Assembly: GCF_001447995.1 (NCBI RefSeq)
Contig: NZ_LDPE01000001.1
Location: 310,001-374,000 of the forward strand
Direction of reading: 5' to 3'
Length of the DNA stretch: 64,000 nucleotides
Source of the DNA: Maribacter dokdonensis DSW-8
Lineage (GTDB): Bacteria > Bacteroidota > Bacteroidia > Flavobacteriales > Flavobacteriaceae
The notes beneath the pieces were generated by a model. The model saw nothing but the letters and a program-made list of their open reading frames with translations, did no database searches and was not told where the DNA came from. Positions 8,501 through 17,008 of the stretch are shown here, piece by piece. The first letter of the stretch is position 1; every line of letters begins with the position of its first letter. The position numbers were made by a program, and so were the translations under genes.

Positions 8501-10403
8501 CAGTTTAAATGAAGAGGTGAAAAACGAGTTGGATAAAAGTCTAAAAACAGCAGGTGAGGTTCTACAGTACTTTCCAACATCTAACGAATATGCTTCTGTC
8601 GTTGAAAAAATACAGGGTTTAGTAGCTCAATTTGGAGAAAATACTTCGCTTTACGACTCATTGCTGAGTGAAGATATTGCTTCCTATATATTTGAAGAAC
8701 TTAAATCTGATTCTGAGTTTGTTTACAGCAGTGTGGCAATACAATTGAAAGAAGACTTTATAAAATTCTTAAAATCACAACAGGCAGATTTAAAATTTAA
8801 AAAGAGCATTGAAGATACGGTTAGTTTAGAGGACAAAGTTCGTTTGGCTAAACAATGGGTGGCCGCATTCTTAAAAACCAAAGAAAAAGAAAGCCAAGGA
8901 ATAGACCTTAAAAGATATACGCATGAAATTGTTGGGGCTTTATTGTTCAGAGATGAATCTGCTTCAAAAATTAAATCTGTTTCACCTAATGAAACCATTA
9001 AGGAGTTAAGAGGCTCTCATACCACTATAAACAATGGTACGTATATCTTTAATTACCATGATTTTATTTCTAGAATGAGATTGTTCGTAACCAGTGAGGT
9101 TCCGTCATTTCAAAAATTTAAAAAGACCAAACTAGAAATAACGGAGCAACTAAAAAACGATTTAAAACTAGAAGAGTTTAAACCTAGGGTTCTTACTTCT
9201 TTTGTGCGTAATAAGTTGATCGACCAAGTGTATTTCCCCATTTTCGGTAATAACCTAGCAAAACAACTAGGCACGGTAGGAGCCAATAAACGTACCGATA
9301 GAATGGGTATGTTGCTTTTAATATCTCCACCTGGTTACGGAAAAACCACGTTAATGGAATATATAGCCAACAGATTGGGCTTAATATTCGTAAAAATTAA
9401 CGGTCCGGCAATTGGTCATGAAGTTACCAATGTAGACCCCGCATCTGCAAATAATAGTGCGGCAAGGGAAGAACTAAAAAAGCTAAACTTGGCTTTTGAA
9501 ATGGGAAATAATGTTATGTTATATCTAGATGACATTCAACACTGTAATCCTGAGTTTCTTCAGAAATTTATTTCCTTATCAGATGGTACCCGTAAAATAG
9601 AAGGGGTTTATGGCAATGAACCAAAAACTTATGATTTAAGGGGCAAAAAGTTCTGTGTGATTATGGCGGGTAACCCTTATACCGAGAGTGGAGAGAAATT
9701 TAAGATTCCAGATATGTTGGCAAACCGTGCAGATATTTATAACCTTGGTGATATTATTGGAGAAACCGAACATCTGTTCAGATTGAGTTTAATTGAAAAC
9801 TCGCTCACTGCAAACCCCATTTTACAACAATTGGCAAGCAAGGAGTTTGAAGATGTCTATACCTTGGTCAACCAAATAGAATCTAAAACGGATGAAGGTC
9901 AACTAAAAGGAAACCATTCCAGTCAAGAGGTTGAGGAATATAAAAAAGTATTGGAAAAGGTTCTTAAGGTTAGAGATGTGCTCTTAAAGGTTAATGCCAC
10001 CTATATTAAAAGTGCAGCTATGCAAGATGAATACCGAACCGAACCTGCTTTTAAACTACAAGGTTCCTATAGGGATATGAACAAACTTGTTGCCCAAATT
10101 GTTCCAATAATGAACGATAAGGAATTAAACACCTTATTACGATCTCATTATGAAAATGAAGCACAGACACTTACCGGGTCAGCAGAGGCTAATTTATTGA
10201 AGTACAACGAATTAATCGGACAGCTTTCTATAGATGAAAATGAAAGATGGTCTGCCATAAAAGAGCAGTTTGTAAAGAATAATAAAATCAAAGGTTTTGG
10301 CAATGCCAACGAAATGGCTCAGGTTTTATCGCAAATGATGGAGTTTTCAGAAAATCTTGCCGGTATTAAGTCGGTATTGCAAAACGGACTTAAAAAAGAT
10401 TAG
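5514..10403 (+). CDS. Giant AAA ATPase with N-terminal DUF3686-like and coiled-coil regions
   Basis: A 1629-residue protein of the Bacteroidota family usually named 'DNA repair ATPase' on weak grounds. Residues about 50-430 are strand-rich with repeated hydrophobic and aromatic blocks, like a beta-propeller or DUF3686 region. Residues about 480-870 are charged coiled coil, and about 870-1220 are mixed helical. A single AAA domain follows: Walker A GYGKTT at 1274-1279, Walker B YLDD ending near 1340, and a sensor-1-like Asn in IMAGNPYTESGE. The sequence after Walker B resembles MoxR/dynein-type AAA modules. No nuclease or helicase motif is visible. Its place in a PspA/flotillin operon favours a membrane-remodelling role over DNA repair, which is my inference. 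The ATPase domain itself is secure. Confidence 0.8.
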   Translation: MAEHTQTDTTEEHVLDGGTYDVIKNRLQKQKELLQNKLIDLNNDRKTVFGSLETKLIANDRINTENNCIARDIVSFGNTCLFGYNVHFGLRTDINIKDVFSCYHFEDNSFKAIALGLLEDDTFKTDFTNLYKYYRNTIFSNFAIIGNYLHMVFRLSDSPTDIKTFKWLLVNNTLKYVDNRSEHEYKFPVQQEFKWQEASRDMHRYGVHSHVSIKDRVFVETIGGDLTIKIEDNTEEGKGIFDEPVEYVDQTLDDGQYRFGDLGNLLVLEIKPFQESPRYFVFNDKMKEVQKIESVKDACILLPDDQGIIFPTGYYLQTGEYHIFDNAIPNVKFQQRIVSPNGEDFLYVFYAANEGLYNLMSFNIISQVIKTPIICNGFTILENGELCYFKTEQEQTKHHVVQIWQTPYLKGDYMPSQHEDTLLYKIGNKDIVRAMAEVNSLITLLNKNDNYAGLYSDIAKFSKDIIDAYYWLPEPETHQLNVPIEEINKASNAAIDEFEKVVQLRKNAQNQSKEIQKNSSELFNKIKSTSFKSIDEFVALLTRLRSTRGEVISLKDVRYIDLEFLKSLEEEIEAQTKKISERCVQFLLNPNALQPYHKALEEKKSFIDTVEKVIEAKKKEEEINEISTDLEMLIDIVSNLEIEDTAHSTKIIDDISLIFSTINELKAALKNKRNSLGISEAKAEFAAQLNLIDQSIINYIDMATTPEKCDEYQTKTSIQLEELEGKFTDFEEFIEIIIEKREEVYAAFDTRKNSLIEKRNKKSSALTNASKRILKGVQKKAQSFNTAVEINGYFASDLMINKLRDIITQLQELDDSGKAEEIETQLKTAREDALRKLKDKLDLYEDGDSVIRLGKHKFGVNKQQLDLTIVFHDNKLNYHLTGTDFYKQLDNEEFVNNRHLWNQEYVSETDEIYRGAYLAYKLFSNFSEDELLSLNDEELLKVVQEQSRNDYSEGYVKGVHDVDASRLLKLLVHKHHELGLLTYRPEIRGYAQFFWNSLNEEVKNELDKSLKTAGEVLQYFPTSNEYASVVEKIQGLVAQFGENTSLYDSLLSEDIASYIFEELKSDSEFVYSSVAIQLKEDFIKFLKSQQADLKFKKSIEDTVSLEDKVRLAKQWVAAFLKTKEKESQGIDLKRYTHEIVGALLFRDESASKIKSVSPNETIKELRGSHTTINNGTYIFNYHDFISRMRLFVTSEVPSFQKFKKTKLEITEQLKNDLKLEEFKPRVLTSFVRNKLIDQVYFPIFGNNLAKQLGTVGANKRTDRMGMLLLISPPGYGKTTLMEYIANRLGLIFVKINGPAIGHEVTNVDPASANNSAAREELKKLNLAFEMGNNVMLYLDDIQHCNPEFLQKFISLSDGTRKIEGVYGNEPKTYDLRGKKFCVIMAGNPYTESGEKFKIPDMLANRADIYNLGDIIGETEHLFRLSLIENSLTANPILQQLASKEFEDVYTLVNQIESKTDEGQLKGNHSSQEVEEYKKVLEKVLKVRDVLLKVNATYIKSAAMQDEYRTEPAFKLQGSYRDMNKLVAQIVPIMNDKELNTLLRSHYENEAQTLTGSAEANLLKYNELIGQLSIDENERWSAIKEQFVKNNKIKGFGNANEMAQVLSQMMEFSENLAGIKSVLQNGLKKD

Positions 10404-10499
10404 TTGAATTAAAACCCTTCTATTTTTCGTTATTTCAAGATCTTATAGGTGTTCACATAAAAATAAGACGTAGTTTCGCAGCCGCAAAAAAGCTATGTT

Positions 10500-10946
10500 A
10501 TGAAACGTATCAACGAATACAAAAAACTTTTTGGGGTAGAGAAGGAAATTGAACTTAAAGCCTTAAAAACCAAGTACAGAAACTTGGTTAAAGAATGGCA
10601 TCCAGATAAATTTCAAGAGGGTGATGAAAAGAGGGAAGAGGCAGAAGTGCAAAGCCGTAGAATTATTGACGGCTACCATTTTCTAGTAAGTATTGCTCCA
10701 GAAACTAAAGAAGCCAATAAAGAAGCTTACGAAGAAAGCATTACTTCTGGCATTGCAGATTTTCAACATAACGGTCTTGTTTTAGAAGTTACTTTTGTTG
10801 ATGGTGCTACGTACGAATATTTTGGAGTTACAAAACCTATCTTCCAAAAGATGATCAATGCCAACAAATTAAACAGATTTGCCAAAAGAAGTATTTTTCC
10901 AAATTACTTATATAGAAAATCTAAACGAGATCTTCAAGAAGCATAA
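10500..10946 (+). CDS. J-domain protein with C-terminal KTSC domain
   Basis: A 148-residue fusion. Residues about 5-62 form a DnaJ-type J domain with the HPD motif at 34-36 (EWHPDKFQ), which stimulates Hsp70/DnaK ATPase activity. Residues about 85-148 match the KTSC domain (VDGATYEYFGVTKPIFQKMI, then a basic end), a small domain of unknown function often fused to or near lysyl-tRNA synthetase. There is no zinc-finger or peptide-binding part, so this is a specialised co-chaperone. It lies 96 bases after the giant ATPase in the same direction and may be the last gene of that operon. Its client is unknown; the ATPase or flotillin assembly is a natural guess. Confidence 0.85.
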   Translation: MKRINEYKKLFGVEKEIELKALKTKYRNLVKEWHPDKFQEGDEKREEAEVQSRRIIDGYHFLVSIAPETKEANKEAYEESITSGIADFQHNGLVLEVTFVDGATYEYFGVTKPIFQKMINANKLNRFAKRSIFPNYLYRKSKRDLQEA

Positions 10947-10973
10947 TATCATATTTTTAAAGGGTTATAACGC

Positions 10974-12275
10974 ATGAAAAATCAAAAGGATATTTTATCA
11001 AAATTGAATATCAAGGCGCTAAACCCTATGCAAGAATTGGCGTTAGAAACCATTTCTGCGTCAGACAACACCATATTACTTTCACCCACGGGTACTGGTA
11101 AAACCTTGGCGTTTCTATTACCGGTGCTTGACCTTTTAGACCCAAACAATCCTGAAGTGCAAGTGCTCATTTTAGTGCCCTCTCGTGAGCTGGCCATACA
11201 AATAGAGCAAGTGCTGCGTGATATGGGTACCGGTTTTAAGGTAAATGCCATTTATGGCGGTAGGGCAATGTCGAAGGACAAGATTGAACTAAAACATACA
11301 CCTGCCATTTTAATTGGCACACCTGGTAGAATTTTAGATCATTTTATGGCAGATCGTTTTACCAAAGACCATATTAATACGCTTGTACTTGATGAGTTTG
11401 ATAAATCGCTCGAAGTTGGTTTTGAAGAGCAAATGACAGAAATTCTGCTTGAGTTGCCAAACCTTAAAAAGCGCATTCTTACCTCTGCGACCGAAGGCGT
11501 TAAAATCCCAAAATTTGTGGGTATGGAAAATCCAAGAAGAATTAATTTTCTGAAAAAAGAAATTCCATCACAGTTAACCATTAGCACTGTTGTTTCCAAA
11601 GAAAAAGACAAACTGAACACTTTGGTTCAGTTACTTGAATTTATTGGTGAAGAACCTGGCATTATTTTCTGTAATTACAAGGATAGTATTGAAAGTGTAA
11701 GCGTTTTTTTAAGCGAACAAGGTATTTTGCACGAATGCTTTTCTGGTGGTATGGAACAACGAGATCGCGAACGTGCGCTTATTAAATTCAGAAATGGCAG
11801 TAGCAGAATTCTAGTGGCAACTGATCTTGCCGCTAGGGGCATTGACATTACCGAACTAAAATTCATTGTTCATTACGAATTACCGCATCGTATAGAAGAG
11901 TTTACCCACCGTAATGGTAGAACTGCGCGTGTAAATGAATTGGGAACAGCCTATATTTTAAAATGGGATAAGGAAAAATTACCCGAGTTTATTGAAGCAT
12001 CGACCTCAATTAAAATCAATTCCTCAAAAAGATTAGGTGATCCGATTTGGGAAACCTTATTTATTTCTGGCGGAAGAAAAGATAAAATATCCAAAGGTGA
12101 TATTGCGGGACTTTTCTTTAAGCAAGGCGACTTAAATAGAGACCAATTGGGAGATATAGAACTAAAGCAAGATTGCGCTTTTGTTGCTGTACCTAAAAGT
12201 CTATCAAAAGAACTTGTGAATAAATTGAACAATACTCGATTAAAAAAGAAGAAAGTACGCATTACCGTACTTTAA
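10974..12275 (+). CDS. DEAD-box RNA helicase with DbpA-like RNA-binding tail
   Basis: A 433-residue ATP-dependent RNA helicase. Motif I is SPTGTGKT (37-44), Ia PSRELA, Ib TPGRIL, II DEFD (140-143), III SAT (171-173), and VI HRNGRTAR in the second RecA lobe. The last 75 residues (about 358-433) match the DbpA-type RRM that binds a hairpin of 23S rRNA, which suggests a role in large-subunit ribosome assembly. Motif II reads DEFD rather than DEAD; the catalytic Asp-Glu pair is kept. It lies 27 bases after the J-domain gene and 37 bases before the SDR gene, so it may belong to the same long transcript. Confidence 0.9.
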   Translation: MKNQKDILSKLNIKALNPMQELALETISASDNTILLSPTGTGKTLAFLLPVLDLLDPNNPEVQVLILVPSRELAIQIEQVLRDMGTGFKVNAIYGGRAMSKDKIELKHTPAILIGTPGRILDHFMADRFTKDHINTLVLDEFDKSLEVGFEEQMTEILLELPNLKKRILTSATEGVKIPKFVGMENPRRINFLKKEIPSQLTISTVVSKEKDKLNTLVQLLEFIGEEPGIIFCNYKDSIESVSVFLSEQGILHECFSGGMEQRDRERALIKFRNGSSRILVATDLAARGIDITELKFIVHYELPHRIEEFTHRNGRTARVNELGTAYILKWDKEKLPEFIEASTSIKINSSKRLGDPIWETLFISGGRKDKISKGDIAGLFFKQGDLNRDQLGDIELKQDCAFVAVPKSLSKELVNKLNNTRLKKKKVRITVL

Positions 12276-12312
12276 GCATTGTTAGTATTTTTGCCCTTAT
12301 TAAGGTAGTATC

Positions 12313-13863
12313 ATGAAGGAAGAACAGCAGTATAAAGAAACAGAAATCGACTTAAACGAGATTGAAAGTTGTATTGATATTTTAAATCGTTTGGTAAACG
12401 ACACCAACCAGATTTTTGAAATTCCAGAAGATAGACGTATTGCCTTAATTAAAGCTGCCGGTCAATTATCTCGCCCTAGCAAACAAGAATTTGCTAAACG
12501 GGTAAAGGATGCCAAACGAAATGAAAAAAGAAAGCAGGCTGTTCGTGACAAACATGCCCGTAAAGAAACCGGAATTCGTAGTGCGCGTGAAGCCCATGTC
12601 TTTGTTGCGCCAAAATTACTACCTGCAGCCGAATTGGCCAGTAAAGATTTGCCGGAGCTTACTACCCCTCGCAATTGTTATGTGTGTAAGGCCGAGTTTA
12701 CAAAGCTTCACCATTTTTATGATACCATGTGTACAGATTGTGGCGATTTCAACTATGCAAAAAGATTTCAGACTGCAAATGTTAAAGGTCAGGTAGCGGT
12801 GATTACCGGTTCACGTTTAAAAATTGGTTATCATATTACTTTAATGTTACTTCGTGGAGGTGCAACGGTCATTGCTACCACACGTTTTCCTGTAGATTCT
12901 GCATTACGTTTTTCCAAAGAGGAAGATTTTATGGAGTGGGGGCACCGACTTAAAATTCATGGTCTAGACTTGCGCCATATACCCAGTGTAGAGATCTTCT
13001 GTAATTTTGTAGAACAGCAATATGACAAACTGGATATCTTGATCAATAATGCTGCGCAAACAGTGCGTAGACCAGCAGGATTCTACCATCACTTAATGGA
13101 GAACGAAGAGCGTGAATTCTCATCCTTACCAAAATTTGCTCAAATGGTTTTAAGCGACCATGAAAGCTGTTTGGAAGAGCTTAAAACATTCAGCTTAAAA
13201 GCATCACCAAATCAAAACATGCCGGTTACATGGCACGGACCAGAACCCGGTATTGGTTTAAGAGCCTCTGCTCAACTATCACAAATACCGTATAGTTTTG
13301 ACAATGCATTGGTTGCCCAGGAGGTTTTCCCTACTGGCGAATTAGATGCCGATCTTCAACAAGTAGATTTACGTAAAACCAATAGTTGGCGACTAAAATT
13401 AGGGGAGATAGAAACTACTGAAATGATCGAGGTTCAATTGGTCAACTCCGTTGCACCTTTTGTACTGTGCAATCGTTTGGCAGAAATGATGAAAAAAGAA
13501 AACACCGGGCAAAAACATATTATCAACGTTACGGCCATGGAAGGTAAATTCCACCGTTTCTTTAAGGAATCGCGCCATCCGCATACCAATATGGCGAAGG
13601 CCGCATTGAATATGTTAACGCATACGGCAGCTGGCGAACTTGCAAAAGATGGTATCTTTATGAACGCTGTGGATACTGGCTGGGTTACCGATGAGGATCC
13701 AGCGGAATTAGCGAAAAAGAAACAAGAAGTACACGATTTTCAGCCTCCGCTAGATATTGTTGATGGTGCAGCCAGAGTTATGGATCCATTATTTGACGGG
13801 ATAAATACAGGTAAACATTGGTGTGGCAAATTTTTAAAGGATTACTTCCCAATTGATTGGTAG
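12313..13863 (+). CDS. SDR-family protein with N-terminal zinc-ribbon extension
   Basis: A 516-residue protein. Residues 1-115 are helical and charged. A CxxC-x14-CxxC zinc ribbon follows (Cys 122, 125, 140, 143). From about 158 there is a Rossmann short-chain dehydrogenase fold with TGSRLKIG (165-172) and LINNAAQ. At the catalytic YxxxK position the sequence reads TNMAK: the lysine is kept but the tyrosine is replaced by threonine. Typical SDRs are about 250 residues, so this is a long divergent member. It may bind NAD(P) without classical dehydrogenase chemistry. Substrate and role are unknown. It follows the helicase gene by 37 bases. Confidence 0.75.
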   Translation: MKEEQQYKETEIDLNEIESCIDILNRLVNDTNQIFEIPEDRRIALIKAAGQLSRPSKQEFAKRVKDAKRNEKRKQAVRDKHARKETGIRSAREAHVFVAPKLLPAAELASKDLPELTTPRNCYVCKAEFTKLHHFYDTMCTDCGDFNYAKRFQTANVKGQVAVITGSRLKIGYHITLMLLRGGATVIATTRFPVDSALRFSKEEDFMEWGHRLKIHGLDLRHIPSVEIFCNFVEQQYDKLDILINNAAQTVRRPAGFYHHLMENEEREFSSLPKFAQMVLSDHESCLEELKTFSLKASPNQNMPVTWHGPEPGIGLRASAQLSQIPYSFDNALVAQEVFPTGELDADLQQVDLRKTNSWRLKLGEIETTEMIEVQLVNSVAPFVLCNRLAEMMKKENTGQKHIINVTAMEGKFHRFFKESRHPHTNMAKAALNMLTHTAAGELAKDGIFMNAVDTGWVTDEDPAELAKKKQEVHDFQPPLDIVDGAARVMDPLFDGINTGKHWCGKFLKDYFPIDW

Positions 13864-13900
13864 ACAACTACTTTTATCTTTTTGAAAAACCTGTCTTTAA

Positions 13901-14836
13901 ATGAGTAAAAGAAATAATAGCTACCTTTATTTAGTTATTATTTTATATTCCATTATGGGTAACAGTCAAGACAACTTGTCAAAGATCAAAAATGAAATAC
14001 TAAACTCTGATTTTAATGTTCCTTATAGCTGTAAAATAGAACTTAGTGAATTGATTCAACCTACTGTGGGTGTAAAAACAATAGCTAAAGATGATAGGGA
14101 TATCAATATAGGTTCATCAAAAATTGGAGGTAAACCAGATTTACCCATTAACTTCAATTGGCCCAAAATGGACAATGAGTTTCTAACTTTTTGTGCTCAA
14201 TATAACTTAGAGGAAATCAATATTTATGATGTCTCTAACAAATTACCAGCTAGCGGAATAATTTATGTTTTTATTTATATTGATAAAGAATGGCCAGGTT
14301 TCCTAAACAAGAAAAATTCTTATAAAGTTATTTTTCAAGAAAACACAGACGAATTAATTAGAACAGAATTTCCCTTGAATTACTTCGGTGAAGGAATTTT
14401 TGAACCCTCCAAGATTGAATATTTTGAATCGTATACCATGCCTGATGATGAGAGTACTATCTTGAAAAATTTTCAAGATAGTTATGAAGATTTTCATGAT
14501 TTCTATCATTCTACCTACGAATATATACAACATTTAACTGAGTTAGATATAGATAGTTTTCATCAAGTATTAGGTTATGATCGTTCAATTCAATCTAGTG
14601 TAACATATAGTTTTGCAGAAATTGAATTAGAAATTACTACACAAGATGAATGGAATACTAAAAAGTCTGAAATTTTAGAGTTATCTAAAAAATACCAATT
14701 ACTTCTACAACTTGAAACTGATGGCAATAACTTAGATAAGTTTGGTGGCAGTTCTACTATTTACTTCGGAATGGACCCTAAAGATCTAAAAATGAAAAAT
14801 TTCGATAACGTTATTATGGCTTTTCAGGGTACTTAA
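13901..14836 (+). CDS. YwqG-like DUF1963 protein, possibly exported
   Basis: A 311-residue protein. The first 22 residues are hydrophobic (SYLYLVIILYSIMGNSQ) and could be a signal peptide. The rest matches DUF1963/YwqG: IGSSKIGGKPDLPINFNWPK near residue 70, an acidic middle, and the C-terminal block GGSSTIYFGMDPKDL typical of the family. The function of YwqG proteins is unknown; many are annotated as possible SMI1/KNR4-type immunity or cell-wall relatives. Codon use is slightly more AT-rich than the preceding genes. No terminator is visible after it. Confidence 0.7.
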   Translation: MSKRNNSYLYLVIILYSIMGNSQDNLSKIKNEILNSDFNVPYSCKIELSELIQPTVGVKTIAKDDRDINIGSSKIGGKPDLPINFNWPKMDNEFLTFCAQYNLEEINIYDVSNKLPASGIIYVFIYIDKEWPGFLNKKNSYKVIFQENTDELIRTEFPLNYFGEGIFEPSKIEYFESYTMPDDESTILKNFQDSYEDFHDFYHSTYEYIQHLTELDIDSFHQVLGYDRSIQSSVTYSFAEIELEITTQDEWNTKKSEILELSKKYQLLLQLETDGNNLDKFGGSSTIYFGMDPKDLKMKNFDNVIMAFQGT

Positions 14837-15049
14837 TATCCAAATTCGGATAAAACAGTACATTAGCATTGATAGGAATTTATGGTTCAGGTCTTTTTTT
14901 TACATACTTTTTCTTAATGTTATTGAGACTTCCGTAATTTTTATAGCTTTTATTGCTTCATTCTGAATAGATCAAAAACTTTTAATAAAAAGTTAAAAAT
15001 CATACGGTTCTAATTTACTAGTCTGAATCTATTTTCGTTTTTTTGCGGC

Positions 15050-17005
15050 ATGATTAGGCTAACTATCAACCCATTACTATTATTTATTGTATGCTGTTGT
15101 TTCAGTATAACAAATTTGTTGAATGCCCAAGAGGTCAAAAATTACAACGGACCGTTACAAATTGGCAAATACAACGGTAAGGCAACCTACACGTATAAAA
15201 TTGTTGATAACGACACAGTACTGGAAGGCGACTTTTTAGTATTACGCTCCAATCTTCAAGAGCTTTTACAAAAGCAAGATTACTCTTTTCAATTTAAAGG
15301 TAGCTTTGTAGATGGTACGGCCAATGGTCCTTGGAAATTTCAATTTGGGGAATTCAACTCCAAAAGCCAATCTGAAGTTATTGATTATCAATACCGTGTG
15401 TTGGTAAGCGGTGTTCAAAAAACTTCTACGGGAAAAATAAAGATGGGCAAACCAAATGGTGAGTGGACCATTTTAGAAGAGCAGATCGAAGATTCCGAAA
15501 TTTCAGAAACCTTATTTAAAAGTGTCATTACTTTTGATGACGGGGTGCCACAGCAAAATTTCAGTATCAACAATGAAGATTACACCTTGGTTGGTAGGTT
15601 TTTAAGGGATGGTGTAGCACATGATGAGTGGTCATTATTTCCCACTAACGGAATTGACCAATCTGAAAGCTGGTTTTTTAAAGATGGTCTATTACAGTCT
15701 ATACGTGTAGATGATGATAATGAACATAAGACCATAACCGCATTTAAAGATTATTCCGGCGAAACGAAAACTATAAATTTAGATGCCTCTTATATTGCTG
15801 CACTTGATATTCAGTTTTCTCAAGAAGATGTCAATACACTTCATCAAAATAATCTACCTAAGTTATTAAAACAAAATGCTTTGCGCTATCAAGAAATAGA
15901 CGATATTTTATCAGCGTTGGGTAAATCTGATTTTCTTCCAGAGTTTAAGGTAAAGGTGCCTTATTACCCATTAGATTCATTAGAAAGAGATGATATTGAT
16001 AGTACGGTGGCATATTATAAAAAAGCGAGGGAATTAAGTGAATCCATCCTACATAACTCACAATTGAATATTTTAAAGCTGTCAGATGAAACTACAGCAT
16101 TTCAATACAACACGGTACTTCAAATAAAGAAGGATTTTTTAACGCCTATTCAAGAAATGGTACACTATGATTCTTTATCCATTTTAGAATATACTTCACG
16201 TAAACAATTATTGGATCACGTATTTGCAGAGGATTTACCCAGACCTAAAATGACCATTGCTATTGAGATGGATAGTATTACTTCTACAAAAGAGTATACA
16301 ATACCTACTTCAACTGTACCTTCCTCTGATGCTGCTAGTATTTCTTATATTAAAACCATTGCCAAAATGGGATATGATGGTATACAGGCCATTGCAAACG
16401 AAGTAAAAGAAACCCTTGCTCAGGAAAAAAGACAGAATGAACTGGCTAATCTTGAAGAGGAAATTATTGTTCAAAACGATTCCTTAGTGATGTTCATTGA
16501 TTCTATGGGAACCAGCCTTCCTGTAAACTATTTAGCCGCCTTACGTCAATTAAAGTCTTTTGCGAGCGCTACGCTGAACGATTATTCTAAAGTAAAATCT
16601 GCCCAAAACAGAATAACCGCGGCTAGAAGTACGCTTACCTGTTTAAAGAATTTAAATGAATTATCCGTTACAGTATCCAAAATGCCCACATTTAAAAGTA
16701 CCATACAAGATTCATATACCAATCGTATTTGGAATCCGTTTATGGCAACCTTAATGGATGAAGACATTAAAAAGAGAATAACATCTGCTTATACTAAAAT
16801 TCTGGAACCCTATTTCTTAAAGCAAATAGAACAATCGCTCACATGTGAAAACACCTTCAATTTAAATGAGCATATTAACGCCACTTACCATACGGTAATA
16901 ATGCTAAAGGATAAGGATACCAAAAAGCTGGAACGTAAACTGAAAAAAGAAAAGGACCCTTCAGTAATTTTAGAAATGTTGAATGTACAAAACACAAAGC
17001 AATAG
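15050..17005 (+). CDS. Secreted protein with MORN/toast-rack-like N-terminal repeats
   Basis: A 651-residue protein with a clear signal peptide (LLLFIVCCCFSITNLLNAQ, cleavage near residue 26). Residues about 30-230 contain degenerate repeats of the type GPLQIGKYNGKATYTYKI, GSFVDGTANGPWKFQFG and KMGKPNGEWTIL, which resemble MORN-variant repeats. Residues about 270-651 are long, charged and helical, with no recognised domain. The next gene begins three bases after its stop, so it is co-transcribed with the DUF2490 barrel and probably the MORN protein. I do not recognise a named family. Location is most likely periplasmic or outer-membrane associated. Confidence 0.65.
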   Translation: MIRLTINPLLLFIVCCCFSITNLLNAQEVKNYNGPLQIGKYNGKATYTYKIVDNDTVLEGDFLVLRSNLQELLQKQDYSFQFKGSFVDGTANGPWKFQFGEFNSKSQSEVIDYQYRVLVSGVQKTSTGKIKMGKPNGEWTILEEQIEDSEISETLFKSVITFDDGVPQQNFSINNEDYTLVGRFLRDGVAHDEWSLFPTNGIDQSESWFFKDGLLQSIRVDDDNEHKTITAFKDYSGETKTINLDASYIAALDIQFSQEDVNTLHQNNLPKLLKQNALRYQEIDDILSALGKSDFLPEFKVKVPYYPLDSLERDDIDSTVAYYKKARELSESILHNSQLNILKLSDETTAFQYNTVLQIKKDFLTPIQEMVHYDSLSILEYTSRKQLLDHVFAEDLPRPKMTIAIEMDSITSTKEYTIPTSTVPSSDAASISYIKTIAKMGYDGIQAIANEVKETLAQEKRQNELANLEEEIIVQNDSLVMFIDSMGTSLPVNYLAALRQLKSFASATLNDYSKVKSAQNRITAARSTLTCLKNLNELSVTVSKMPTFKSTIQDSYTNRIWNPFMATLMDEDIKKRITSAYTKILEPYFLKQIEQSLTCENTFNLNEHINATYHTVIMLKDKDTKKLERKLKKEKDPSVILEMLNVQNTKQ

Positions 17006-17008
17006 TCT

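Noticed and set aside
12509..12796. A 95-codon frame on the plus strand
   Set aside because: Lies wholly inside the zinc-ribbon SDR gene in another frame.
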